Assembly: GCA_020650975.1 (NCBI GenBank)
Contig: JAIPMN010000605.1
Coordinates: 8,287 to 72,286 of the forward strand
Reading direction: 5' to 3'
Origin: Apostichopus californicus
Taxonomy: Eukaryota; Echinodermata; Holothuroidea; Aspidochirotida; Stichopodidae
DNA length: 64,000 nt
This document shows positions 12,761-24,042 of this stretch, piece after piece; the first letter of the stretch is position 1, and every line of letters starts with the position of its first letter. The notes below the pieces were generated by a model. It did no database searches, had not been told where the DNA came from, and worked only from the letters and a program-made list of their open reading frames with translations. The position numbers and the translations under genes were made by a program.

Positions 12761-13080
12761 GATACCAACCAGCCAATAACATTTTATTGCATTTATTTGC
12801 TTGGGTATAAGCTATTTACCATGGGTGTAGGATGCTAATCCTTGCAGAGTATAGGGTACCTACAGTATCAGCCCTGAATGCAAGCAGGGTACCAATGAGC
12901 CATGGATGCAGGGTGCTTAATATGAGCCAGGTGCACGTAGGTTACTAAAAAAGCCATGGATGTAGGGTTTTTACTAACCATGGGTCTGGTACAACTATCA
13001 ACCGTGTGTGCAGGATACCGATGAGAGGGAGGTATAGGGATACCAGCCAATCATATGAATAGGGTACTTGTGAGTGTAGT
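12761..13080. repeat. Degenerate edge of the 18-bp minisatellite
   Basis: Units decay to forms such as GGGTACCAATGAGCCATGGATG and longer spacings, still recognisable by GGGTACC/GGATACC and CATGGRTGTAGG. This looks like the older flank of the same array. Confidence 0.6.
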
Positions 13081-14809
13081 GAACTTATCAAACATAAGTG
13101 TACAGACTGGGTCTGAGTTTGTTTGCAGATGGGTATAGAGTGGAGTGAGGTTGGCTGAGCATTATATCATAAAACTTGACCCAAGATGGTTTTCAGCATC
13201 CTTCAAGGTCAAACAAATCTATGTGTTGTTTAAGGTATGGATTGCAGAGAGGATGTGGACATCGATACATTTTACACACACACACAGATTACACGTATGA
13301 CAGAAAGGACAATAAAGGAACATCTACCGCAGGAATAAGACCAAAGAACAAGATAAACAATGACAACACACATTCTTCACTTAAACTGAGAGCAATTTAC
13401 TGCTAGGGTTGCTTAAGTAACATTGTACATCACCCCCCTCACCATCCCCCTTTCAAACCCTCCGACACCACCCCTCCTTAAAAGAGAAAGATAGAACAAT
13501 GGGAAAAACTGAAGTCCACAAATTTACTATCTGCCTGTGTTGAAATATTTCTTTTGAAAAATATGGTTTATGAATAGTTCATATATTTCTTCTACATGGT
13601 CATCATGATAAATATTCAACAATTGTGGGTGGCTTCCATGAGCATTATCACAAAATAAGGAACATCGGTTGAGCTATGTTCAAAATTCTGCAAATGATTT
13701 ACCATTGAAAGAGCATGTAACAGAAGGATGCTAGAATATTCAGAAATGAAAAGAAACAAATGCACAAATTAATTTGTTGTTGTTGATGCATTGTACTTTA
13801 TGATTTTCAGTATTCAGGGCAAAAAATTCACCCAAGCTGTTTCTTTAAAGATAGTATTTATTAAGTTGCACACAGAGGGACTCAAGTGACTTTCAATAGT
13901 ATCATTTACCATTTTTTGACTGAATTAAGGGAGCTGTTTATAATTTCAGACCTCCCAAGAAGTAAAGGGTCTATTTTGAGGAAAGCCAGAATCGAATGAA
14001 AAGTAAACATTTGCAAACAAGTTTCTAGTCCTGTTGAAACTGCCTTCTTACTAAATTTGAGAGTTAAGCAAAACCCTGCAAATCCAATGCAATGTCCCTT
14101 TTCGAATTTGGTAGCATACATTATGAGGGGCTGAAGGGTAGGAAGAACAGGGAACTGTCTCCTCTCAATGAAAAACGTCAACTTTGGTTGCGAGCTGTTA
14201 CACCTGGAAGGGCAAGCAGGATGTTTTAATAGAACAAACCAGGGATCTTTGCCCCCCTTCTCCCCCCCCCCCACACACACAACCAACCCAACAATAGTCT
14301 ACCATACACACTTTACAATAAAAGAGTACTCTAGCAAATTTATTCAAAAACAGAATACCCATCAAACTGAAAGAAGAAAAAGCATTTTTTGAAGATTTAA
14401 TCTTCATGCTCTGCTGTCTACTTTCTAAATGTTTCTAACTAGATAAATCAGGAAACTGGCGTATCTTTGAAAAGCTTTCAGGGATATGTTCACCGTGTTA
14501 TTTTACAACGGACTTCCACGATACGAGCACGACGGGGAGAGAGCAGGGCAAAGCACGACAAAGATCACGTAAAACAAAGAATGGGAAAATAACCTTCCTG
14601 AGAGGTGGAGGAAGAATATTGTAGTTCACAGAAAACATGACTTTTAAAAAAACAAGAAAACTTAAATCACAGCAAATGCACAAACACATAAAAACAATTT
14701 TGGAAGGCAAGTTCCCACACAGGAGGGAAGAGGAGATAACAATATGTCAAAATACAATCACTGCAAGAGACTTTAAAATGATTTGGTATACTCATTATTA
14801 ATATGGACA
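13081..14809 (-). other. Intron 14 between arrays
   Basis: No gene recognised. A minus-strand open frame of 126 codons (13906-14286) has no family features and no splice context. There is a poly-C/CA run near 14263-14282. Confidence 0.5.
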
Positions 14810-15156
14810 CATATGATTGATAGATTGGTGGATGAATTGGTTAATTGATGGATTGATGAATTGTTGACTGATGGATTGATTGAATGGTTAATTGATGGAC
14901 AGATTAATCGGCTGATGGATTGATTGATGTATTGATTGATCAAGTGATAGATTGACTGATAGAATGAATGGTTAATTGATGGATAGATTGATTGATTGAT
15001 AGATGATGAATTGATTGATCAACTGAGTAATGGCTTGACTGATGGATTGATTGAATGGTTAATTGATGGACAGATTGATTGATTGATGAATCGTTTGACT
15101 GACTGAGTGATGGATTGATAGATTCATTGACTAATTAAGTGATGGATTGATTGCTG
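14810..15156. repeat. Degenerate tetranucleotide array (GATT/GATG/GAAT)
   Basis: The stretch is built of GATTGATTGATG-like words with interruptions (TTAATTGATGGA, CTGACTGAGTGATGG). It is a diverged microsatellite or minisatellite. Confidence 0.85.
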
Positions 15157-15439
15157 TGAAAAAATTAGCAAATTCTAGATGAGTGCTATGTTATTAGAGA
15201 GGATAATTCTATGCTGTTCATTGTTCCAACACACTGGAGCCTAAAGTTTGAAACTAGTTCTACTTCTCCCAAATCACAAGCTTTTAATCATTAGAAAAAA
15301 AACAATAGTCAATGATGAAAGTTATGGAAGCTGGTGTGGTCCATATTTTGAGTTTAAGTAGGCTTTATAAGCAGAGATTGTAAAGATTGTATAATTTCTG
15401 AGTTTATTCTCATTGCTGAGGAATCTGAAGTACATTACG

Positions 15440-16226
15440 ATGGACTAAAATTCGCCAGAATAAATAATTGATGTGATGTCACCATTGAATGAATTTAAAG
15501 ATGTGATGTTAACATTCTGAGTGAACAACAAGATGTGACATCACCCTTCTGAGTGAAATAAAAGATGTGATGTCAACCCTCTGAGTAGTTTAAAAGGTTT
15601 GATGTTGCCCCTTAGAATAAATAAAAGACGTGATGTCACCCATTGAATGAACTAAAAGATGTGATGTCACCCCTCTGATTGAATGAACAGATGTGATGTC
15701 ACCCCTCTGAATGAATTAAATGGTTTGATGTCGCCCCTCAGATATAAATAAATGATGTGATGTCACCATTGAATGAACTAAAAGATGTGATGTCATCCTT
15801 CTGAGTGAATAACAAGATGTGATGTCACCCCTCTGAATGGACTAAAAGATGTGATGTCACCCCTCTGAGTAGATTAAAAGGTTTAATGTCGTCCCTCAGA
15901 ATCAATAAATGATGTGATGTCACCATGGAATGATCTAAAAGATGTGATGTCAACCTTCTGAGTGAATAACAAGATGTGATGTCACCCCTCTGAGTAGATT
16001 AAAAGTTTTAATGTCGTCCCTCAGAATAAATAAATGATGTGATGTCACCATGGAATGATCTAAAAGATGTGATGTCACCCCTTGAGTGAATTAACAGGTG
16101 CGATGTCACCCCTCGGAATGAACTAAAAGATGTGATATCACACCTCTGAATGAATGAACAGATGTGTTGTCACCCCTCAAATGAACTAACAGATGTGACG
16201 TCACCCTTCTGCGTGAGTTAAAAGAG
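15440..16226. repeat. Minisatellite with a CRE/ATF-like octamer in each unit
   Basis: About 24 units of roughly 28-38 bp share AAAAGATGTGATGTCACCCCTCTGAGTG-type sequence in pieces. By my reading 14 units carry exact TGATGTCA, one carries its reverse complement TGACATCA, and the last carries the palindromic CRE TGACGTCA. TGACATCA is the known c-Jun/ATF2 site of the c-jun promoter. A two- to four-unit higher-order period is visible (TTTGATGTCG and CACCATTG/CACCATGG variants recur). It lies in intron 14, just downstream of probable exon 14. Confidence 0.9.
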
Positions 16227-16509
16227 ATGTTCATTTATCTCTAGCTACTAAGGGTGAACAGCATACATCCCTTCAAAGTCAAAGTATCAAAGCAGGACTG
16301 ATCCATGACAAGAAATGACAGAGAGAACGTGAAAGAGTCTGCATGCTAAGACAGGTTACACTACAAAGCAGTTTAAAAAGAAACTGACAAACCACACAGA
16401 AAAGAGGTGCAAAAAGTAGCATTCCACAACAAGGTCTTGCTTTGTTTTTGTAATGCAGTTGCCCGAGAAATCGACTTGCCTGGCATATATGACAGATTTT
16501 CCACACTAC

Positions 16510-16611
16510 CAAACCTCTGGGCCAGTCCCACCGGCCCCACTGAAGCAGGGCTTCCCTGACTGACACGACGCATCCGGAACGGGGAACGTGGGGACTTTGG
16601 TAAGTCCTTTT
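16510..16611 (-). CDS. DGKH: DGK exon 14 (probable): phosphosite-rich linker
   Basis: An open frame reads EKDLPKSPRSPFRMRRVS then QGSPASVGPVGLAQRF. It is preceded by a plausible acceptor (CCTATGTAG), and its phase matches exon 13 upstream and exon 15 downstream if the donor is TTTG|GTAGTG. The frame stays open further, to about 16373, with protein-like sequence GSVENLSYMPGKSISRATAL, so the true donor may lie lower down. RRVS and SP motifs suggest a regulated segment (inference). The position matches the least conserved part of the human linker, so homology cannot decide. Confidence 0.65.
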
Positions 16612-18094
16612 CTACATAGGGTGGATAACGTTGAAAAGAATTGTGATGCAAGACAGATGGCGAGGGAGAAAAGAAGGGGGAAGGGGGTGGGGGGAGGAGC
16701 ATTGTAAATATGAGAGGTAACAAAAGTTACAAGACAAATCACTTTGGAGTTAGAGGATTTAGGAATGCTTTGTGTTGTTGAACAAAAACTAAAATACACG
16801 AAAACATTTGAATTAGTGAGTTACATTTGTTTGTTTAAAAGAACATTAAAGGCAGACACAAAGTTAGGATTGTGACCTACAAATTTTACGAGACAATTGT
16901 TAAAAAAAATATAAATTTATATTTTAGAGGACAGTTTGAATTCGATATTTCAAAAATTTGAACTTAGATTTGTCTCAAACTAAGTTTGCACTGCGAAATT
17001 TCTCCTCGAAAAATATTCAGACCTTTGTGGTAGGTGTTGGAAGGTATTGGCCATCTGGGATCTGGATTAATGTTGGTTTAACACAATCTTTCCCACTTAA
17101 TCCAAGGATTAATTGCTACTTAAACCCGATGTAGACAATAGAAAGTCTCATTCACGAGAAAAAGGAGCAATAATGAGACCCGAAAGCTTTCCCATCCCAG
17201 CTATTGATGAAAATGATGAAAGAAAACTAATAAGAAAAGAAAAATGCAAAATGAGAGAAAAATTAAACAGGAAAGTAAATTAAAATAGTGATAAGAATTT
17301 TCAGCCAACACCAGGCATATTTACATTTAGGCAGAGAACTCTTTTGGCACCATTATCAACAAAACCTGACAAATGTATTTAGGGTGCAAATGGTGATCTG
17401 TGGTTGACTTTCTGAAAGTAACCATCAACCACCCTTTCTCTGAAATAGTATGACTACAAGTCAACGTCATAAAGATCAGTCACAGATCGTGTCATCCATT
17501 CACCTCTCGACAGCTTTGAAATATTGATAACATATTTCTCCAAATATTAACCAAACTTTCCATTTTCGGAGCACCTTGAAGTAGAATGATACATACGGCA
17601 TATACCTTATTGACCACCTTCTGTAAATTCCCTTTGTGACATTTTTGAAATCAATTCTCGTTTTTCAATCAATCTTAAAGCTTTCGTGACAAGGACTAAA
17701 CCATGAAGTACTATCAAACCGCACTAAATAACTCCCTACTAACTGCAGGAAACATAAAGCGCAGTTGAGATCGGTTGTGTCGAGTCGACGAGGCACATGT
17801 CTGCTATTAACTGCACTGCTCATGAAAGCTTGTCATCTTTTAATGGCAATCTTGGCTTATTGCAAAGAGGAATGAAAGCTTCATAAAGTGAGTTCTCCCA
17901 CAGGGGTACCTAATATACATGTGCATTGATGTATTTTTTCAAGGGGGTTATACTATTGTACACTAGCAGCATGTCCAAAATCCAACACCCATGTTCATGC
18001 CAGTTTGCAATTTCATGGATTAACTATGCGAGATATAAACACACACATATTGTATTTGCGCAATCTGTACTGCGAAGTACCCAAAGCCTTTTGT

Positions 18095-18196
18095 TTTTAA
18101 TTATTATTTTTTTTAATTTAATTTTTTTTTTAATTTTAATTTTAAAATTTAAATTTAATTTAAATTATTATTATTATTATTATTATTATTTTTTTT
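18095..18196. repeat. AT-only low-complexity block ending in (ATT)n
   Basis: Roughly 100 bp composed almost only of A and T, ending in about seven ATT units. Confidence 0.9.
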
Positions 18197-18765
18197 AGGA
18201 ATGTTGTGCTCACTGAAGTCAATACACTATCAGCACTATGTGCACTTTCAGTACTGCCACAAAGAAAAAAAACATTTTAAGAATATTGCATTGGTATCTA
18301 TCAGAGTCCTTTTTAAATTATGTCTGTTGGAGTCTATTAATAGCATATTTGAAAAAAATTGGAGAATTTCAAATTATGTTGCGGGATTTTTGTGAAAACG
18401 CCTCGTGGGGAATCTAGTGGGAGTAGTGGAAAACTACCACATTAGTTTTTTAGTGCTTTTTTACAAAATATTCTAACCTGAGGTAACTAACACAGAGGTG
18501 TTGTATTCATATCTCAGTAGTAAGTGCTTTGCTTTGACTCTTCAAGGATAAAAGGAAATGCACTTATTATTTTACTCCCAGCTTTAATACTCAACTCACG
18601 AGAGGTTGCACTCATCACCGAGATTAGAGGCTGGGGCAAGGTTGTTTTTATGGTTGATGAATTCAGTAGATCTAGCAGACCTTTGGATCAGTGGAAAAAA
18701 GTTCACACATTGAAAAATGTTGAATACAGGTCTAGATAGATTGTACACTCGTCGAGCAAAACATA

Positions 18766-18766
18766 C

Positions 18767-18804
<38 letters not shown>

Positions 18805-18822
18805 GTATGTATGTATATATAT
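18766..18822. repeat. (TA)n/(TATG)n microsatellite
   Basis: Alternating TA with TATG interruptions. Confidence 0.9.
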
Positions 18823-19677
18823 TCATTGATTAAGCATACCATGTTAGTGTTTGGATCTGTAAGTGACCCTCTGACCCTGCACTGGTCACCAACCTCCCCC
18901 CTCCTCTCCCTCCCATCCCTCCAACCTTTTGTTACAATGTCCACAATGGTATGGAACAATATCTATTCTTATTGTCATACATACACTGATGAGGTTGACC
19001 TAACCCCAACCATGCTATATCACTCTGTACTGGAACTATTGGATAAGATATTTGGGATATTAAAATTCCACATCTCCTTTGGTCATATATCATTTTCTGT
19101 TGTTCCAGAGTAGCTGTTATCGTAATAGCAGAAACTTGTTAAAAGCACTCCTACAATTCTGCGCAATCAGTCTAAGCGAAAAAGTGACAAAGTTTGTCAA
19201 GTTGCAGCACAATTCTAATGGAATCCTGAAACTAACAGGTTTGAAAGGGCAATTCCCATCATGCGTGACTTGCTTAATGAGAAAATACCTTTAATATATA
19301 TAATCAATCACCTTTTTGTCACTTGTGGGGGGGTTTGTTCAATTTCTATATCACCTTCAAAAAAAATGTAAGGCAGAAATGGGTCTTGATATGATCGAAA
19401 GACTGTCAAATTTATTAGGAAACACAGCACTTTTCTACCGAAAATAGGGGGTGCGTTAATTCTCTCCACATGTGTGCAGGACACTGAAGCTTTGTAAGAT
19501 GTACCGAAATTTCTGATGCAGGACCAAAGGAGCATCGTCATCACCCTGGATTTGATTCTCAAGGTCAACAATCATCCTCTGTTCAAAGAAGAAGTGACCA
19601 TACCAAAGAAAGAAGTGAACTTCAATCTCCAAAGATTTTAAAAAAAGAAAATTTTAAACTGACTGAATTTCATTATG

Positions 19678-19763
19678 AATGATCATCATGCCCTCCCCCA
19701 CCCCCCCCCCCNNNNNNNNNNTCATCATGCCCTCCCCCACCCCCCCCCCCCAAAAAAAAAAAA
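19678..19763. other. Assembly gap (10 N) with duplicated flanks
   Basis: TCATCATGCCCTCCCCCACC followed by a C run is present immediately before the N run at 19712-19721 and again directly after it. This is typical of an unresolved homopolymer where the same sequence was placed on both sides of a gap. It is about 40 bp from the 3' border of exon 13. Confidence 0.85.
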
Positions 19764-19800
19764 TTTCCTGCCAGTCTTCTTTTCCACTTTAAATACCAAC

Positions 19801-20094
19801 CTGCTTTCTTTCGCTCAATTTTTGCTTTGGTCCCTGTGGTGTACGCAGAGTGATGTAAAGATCTCGTCATCTCGGGGCTCTTGGAGTCTTGTCTGGAAGG
19901 AAACAGGTCATCGCCATCGTTCTCTTGATCCAGAGACTCGACGCTGGGAGTCATGATGGTGACCTTTGGCGTCAGGTGAACTGTGTCGGTGGTTATGGTG
20001 GAGGTAGCCGAAGAGAGCGCTGTGGTGACGCTCTCGAGTAGCGCCCTCGCTTTGTCCTCCTGTTCCTGTGTCTGTGCATTTTGTTCATCTACAG
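19801..20094 (-). CDS. DGKH: DGK exon 13: serine/threonine-rich linker
   Basis: It begins AVDEQNAQTQEQEDKARALL, of which AVDEQNAQTQEQE is nearly identical to the human DGK delta segment after the conserved ANSLKK helix. The remainder (TALSSATSTITTDTVHLTP, TPSVESLDQENDGDDLFPS, SKSPEMTRSLHHSAYTTG) is not recognisably conserved. The 3' border is set at CAG|GTTGGT because that ends in phase 1 and joins exon 14 in frame. GTTGGT is a weak donor, and an open frame continues up to the assembly gap, so this border is less certain than the others. Confidence 0.85.
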
Positions 20095-20324
20095 CTGAAA
20101 GTGCAAAGAAATCAAAGACTCCTAAAAATCTGTCCTTTGCAGAATTGAAAAATACCTCAAGCTACACCAAAAGTTCAGCATATCTATTGTAATCCCCAGT
20201 TGCTTTTAGGAAGTGCAGCTCCCCCCATACCCTTCCCTCCCTCCTCTCTCTAGTGGTGCTTTGTGAGTGGGGGTAGTGCTAGGGGTAGTGCAGGCCCACC
20301 TCGTACCCCTTCTTACAAACTTAC

Positions 20325-20667
20325 CTTTCTCAGTTTGTTCTATGATTTGTCTGACTGCTTTCTTGAGACTATTCGCTCTGGACATGAGGGCGTCCCTCGG
20401 CTTGAAGACCCTGTGTGATACCGATGGGCCTGCCATCGTATCCACCCTATCATTCTCTGATTCGCCCTCCCTACTGTCCGCCGCCTCCCTCGTCTCCTTT
20501 TCGCTCTCGTCGGTCTTCTCGCTCTTCTCCGTGTCGTGTTTCTCGGAGAGGTCAAAGGTCACCACCGGCACATTAGTCTCTACCGCAGCAGGAGCTGTGA
20601 TTGTCGCGTGGGATTCTTCTCTCAATGCTTTGAGAAGTAGGTCGAGTTTGTTGTTTAATATATCACA
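20325..20667 (-). CDS. DGKH: DGK exon 12: charged linker
   Basis: The 114 full codons start CDILNNKLDLLLKALREESH, a predicted coiled-coil-like helix matching CSVLNEKLEQLLQAL of DGK eta. A low-complexity acidic/basic stretch rich in E, K, S and D follows, then KPRDALMSRANSLKKAVRQI, matching KPREIMLRANSLKKAVRQV. RANSLKK looks like a basophilic-kinase phosphorylation site (inference). GC content and CpG are visibly higher here than in the flanking introns. Confidence 0.95.
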
Positions 20668-21650
20668 CTGGAAATCAGACAACAATAAAAAAGACAAAGA
20701 AAAGTTAACGAAGAAAATCAGGCTCAATGACTATCAGAGGTTGAGGAGGGGGAGGGGGGGAAGGGGTTAGGGGAGGACTTTGTATAGCAACAGCATCAGC
20801 AGTTCATCAAACATTTATTAAACCCTTACAAAATTAGCTGCTTCTGTTAGCCAGTTTGATGTTTATTAAGCTAACAATTTATACTACTCTCTCATAATAT
20901 TGTTTAACTAGTGCTACTGTTGCAAGGTCTATCACCCACACTGATTCACACAAGGTCTCACCACTCGCAAGATTGGCAAATGTGACGAGAATGGAGTAAT
21001 AGGTTTCGCTTCCTTCTAAATTCTCCAGCATCGATGCAGGGAAACTCTCACCTTCCCCTCATTTCCACATTTCATATGATAACTGATTGTTCGTGCCACT
21101 TCTTGCTAACGATTCCGCTTACTCCCTTTGCTTTCAATTCGTGTGGTATACCTGTATCGATGCAGGAAAACTCTCAACTTGCCCTTGTTTCCATACTTCC
21201 AATAATAACTAATTGTTTGTTTCACTTCTTGTTACCTCCCTTTGCTTTCACTTTCACTTCATGTATAACCCACATAATTCCAGCTACACTGTTTACCTCT
21301 TCTTCAATTAACCATTTCTGATGACACTTGACAAATTATTTCACTTGTTGCTCAACATTCTACTGATTTCCCTGGCAATTGCTTCTTGTAGTACCCACGT
21401 CATTGCGGTAAACCCTTACCTTCCCATCGTCGGTTATTTATGAGTACTCTTACACTGATTAAACCAATGAAACTGACTCTTACACGACTGGCTACATGGT
21501 CCTATGTTCACAATCATACCCACATCATTGTAGCAAAACTCTCACCAAACCGTCAATGGGCCATTATATTTACTTAATTCACAAAAGGATACTATACATT
21601 AATGGTAACTAAGGACATAGGAAGCAATTCTCAGCTTCCCCGATACTCAC
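20668..21650 (-). repeat. Intron 11, with a diverged tandem duplication
   Basis: The motif ATCGATGCAGGGAAACTCTC with downstream CCTTTGCTTTCA recurs at about 21032 and 21154, spaced by roughly 120 bp, and fainter copies follow (CATTGCGGTAAACCCTTACC at 21400, CATTGTAGCAAAACTCTCACC at 21526). This suggests an old tandem array of 3-4 units. Confidence 0.6.
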
Positions 21651-21750
21651 CTTTTCTTTCATAACTTGTGATTCTGTAGAGGAATGACTGCTGTCTTCGT
21701 ATGACCTTCCGACCTTGGCAACAAAGTCTCGCACAGTTTCACATAAAACT
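21651..21750 (-). CDS. DGKH: DGK exon 11: linker, conserved helical segment
   Basis: The exon encodes VLCETVRDFVAKVGRSYED then SSHSSTESQVMKEK. Human DGK eta has TLCETVKDFVAKVEKTYDK in the same place, so this patch of the linker is conserved although its surroundings are not. It starts in phase 2 and ends in phase 0 at GTGAGT. Confidence 0.95.
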
Positions 21751-22032
21751 CTGAAAAAATAGAAAAAGTATTTTTGATGCTTGTCTTTAACACAACTCAG
21801 ATATTGATTTCCATTTTAAACAGAGTTTGGGGCATGACATTTCCAAAACAAGAGGGGCGGGTTAAACATATGAAAGACTGAACGACCATACTTGATTTTC
21901 CAAAACAAATAGAAATATTTATAATCTGAACAAAAATTTACAACTTGGCTATGGGATAGCTCTGCATGTGACAGACCAATCAGGGTGTATGCTAATAAAT
22001 GAGATAAACTGTCATCTAGAAAAGCAACTCAC

Positions 22033-22269
22033 TCTGCAGAAGTGATGACCTCCGAACTTTCACCGCACTGGAGAATCTTTGTGAGATGGTTTGCAACAGA
22101 GTTCTCGTACTCTGTTATCTCTTGCACTTTTTCAAGTTCGTCAACTCTCTCTGGGTTACCCAGTTCTGTCAGGCTCGTTTCGGGATTATGTTGAGGGGAA
22201 GCCTCCGGAGATCCAACACTGTCTGCTGACAGGGTGGCTAGGGGTGTCTCCTGGGTCCACAAACTCCAC
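22033..22269 (-). CDS. DGKH: DGK exon 10: end of DGKc and start of the type II linker
   Basis: It starts at the conserved Trp-Ser after MLDR (R|WS), then becomes poorly conserved and rich in S, P, T and E (for example SVGSPEASPQHNPETSLTEL). It returns to family resemblance at YENSVANHLTKILQCGESSE, which corresponds to YEDSVATHLTKILNSDEH in human DGK eta. The acceptor is TATTTCAG and the donor GTGAGT. Confidence 0.94.
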
Positions 22270-22384
22270 CTGAAATACGAGGTAAAGAACAGGCATGCAT
22301 TAAGGCAATGTGATCTTCTTGACGGTGTAACTAAAACAGTGTAGTTTATGGCATTCAATAACCAAACTCATGTATGCTTAATAG

Positions 22385-22712
22385 TTAATAATAATAATAA
22401 AAATAAATAATACTGCTTTTTATATAGCACTTTATACCAGCGATAGGTCTTCAAGAGCTTTACAGACGTTATATTACCCCTGGTCAATGATAACCTGTCC
22501 CAGAGACAATCCCTCCAGTCGGCAGCAGTTATATACTGCGCCCAATGACAAGTTACCTCACAGGTACTCATTTAACCCCTGGGTAGAGAGAGGCAAGTGA
22601 GATAAAGCATCTTGCCCAAGGACACAACGTAATGAACTTGGCAGGAATCGAACCAGCAATCCTTGGATCACGAGTCCGACGCCTTAGCTAATTGGCCAAC
22701 ATGCTCTCTAAT
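22385..22712 (-). mobile_element. tRNA-derived SINE in intron 9
   Basis: Read on the minus strand, the head near 22705-22645 has an A-box-like TTAGCTAAGGCG and a B box GGTTCGATTCC spaced as in a tRNA, in the context GGACTCGTGATCC. The body contains the motif CTTGGGCAAGATGC common to a widespread animal SINE/LINE tail class, and the element ends in a TTATTATTATTATTA tail. It is about 325 bp and lacks direct proof of flanking target duplications. A pseudogene-like tRNA only, not a functional tRNA gene. Confidence 0.85.
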
Positions 22713-23902
22713 AATATAGTGTTACTTCCCGTACTCACTCCACCTGGCCTAATGTTAACACAATAATTATGGCATGCTTAAAAATACTCAAAGTAGATGT
22801 ACCGTAGGTCTTTGCCTAATTTGCATATTGAAATCTGTACTGGAGGTGTTGCTGTCATAGCTTGTTAAGGCTAGTTTTCCAGGAGGTTTAAACATGTGGA
22901 ACAGGAAGAAACTTTCATCCTATTATCCACATCCCTGCTAGGAAATATCCTTAGGATATTTGTGAAGGATATTTACATCATAGGAAGTGTGTTCCTTTTT
23001 TCATGGAAATGTACTTTCTATAGGATGTATCCTTACCATGAAACCTTTTTGTGATATTAAAGGTGATAGTTAATAGAGTGGCTGTCATGAATAATTCATT
23101 ATTTGTATCTGGTTCTACATGCATTAGTCTTGTATTAACAAGTGTAGTCGATTTAATGTATTCCGGAATTTTGTGGTGTTTACCAAAACTGATGTAAAAT
23201 TTCTGCACTAGTAGTGGGAGCCATCATCCTGATAGCATGTGTAAAAGCATGCCTGAAGCTTAATGAATGCATCGGTAAACAGCCGGAAAAGAGTCGCAAG
23301 TGTCTTCCCTCAAAATATGTCCACACAACAAAATATGTCCATAGAAAGAACGTAAAATTCTTAAATAGAAATTTGCATTTGTCATTGAAGTCAGGTTACA
23401 CTGACAATTTAAGCCCAAAATTTGCAGTTGTATTAAAGTTCAAAGACAAATCAACATAAAAATTATAAAATTGGAAGCAAAGAATTTGAAGAATATGTCC
23501 CGTCATGACCTAAATTTTCCAGCATTTTGTAAAGCAGTCGACTTCAGCGACTGGGAAATATCGCTTTAATCTGGAGAGCAATGTCCTTGCTGACAACTAG
23601 TGAAAACATGCTGCTTCTTTACCTCACATCCCTCTCTTTCTGAAATAGCAAAGATATTTATACGCATTTCGACAAAACTTTGAATACAGCTAATCTGCCC
23701 TTTACGTTGTATATCTATTCAATTATGGCCGGCTTAGCATTTCCTACGAGAAAAATCTCTTTTTTCGAATCGATGCCGAGCAAGAACAGATCTAACGCAG
23801 GCAGTCATCCCCGAGAGCCTCCGGACGTCACGGGCAAAGTCAGTCAATCAGCAGATATGCCAAAATAATATTCCGGGAAATGAGACGGAGGCCGGTCTTT
23901 AC
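22713..23902 (-). other. Intron 9, remainder
   Basis: No further element recognised. Confidence 0.6.
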
Positions 23903-24042
23903 CTGTCTAACATTTTCGTGCTGGCTCTCTCCAGTTTCTCCAGAATGGCTGGTAGGATTGCGTCGTCGTCGCAGGTCGTTCCCCAACCGAGGACTCGGGC
24001 AAGATCATTTCCTGTCCCCAATGGAAGGACCCCAATCTGACA
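23903..24042 (-). CDS. DGKH: DGK exon 9: catalytic GTGNDLAR motif
   Basis: The exon encodes [20 protein letters not shown] then [20 protein letters not shown] and [18 protein letters not shown] is the second hallmark of the DGK catalytic core. The first codon TGT fixes the acceptor at TTTTCAG and not at the second CAG six bases later, because C follows HKQ in the human proteins. It ends in phase 2 before GTAAAG. Confidence 0.97.

Larger units (their letters stand above)
16612..19677 (-). other. Intron 13
   Basis: AT-rich intron. It contains a low-complexity A/T block (18095-18196) with a (TTA)n run, an alternating TA/TG tract (18766-18822) and a CT-rich block (18895-18930). Frames overlapping these are not genes. 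Confidence 0.75.

Noticed and set aside
13906-14286. Minus-strand frame of 126 codons in intron 14
   Set aside because: Starts in a poly-G/GT run, has no recognisable motif, and no acceptor/donor pair fits the phases of exons 14 and 15.
22640-22712. tRNA-like sequence on the minus strand
   Set aside because: It has A- and B-box-like words but continues into a long SINE body with a TTA tail, and the cloverleaf is imperfect, so it is a SINE head and not a tRNA gene.
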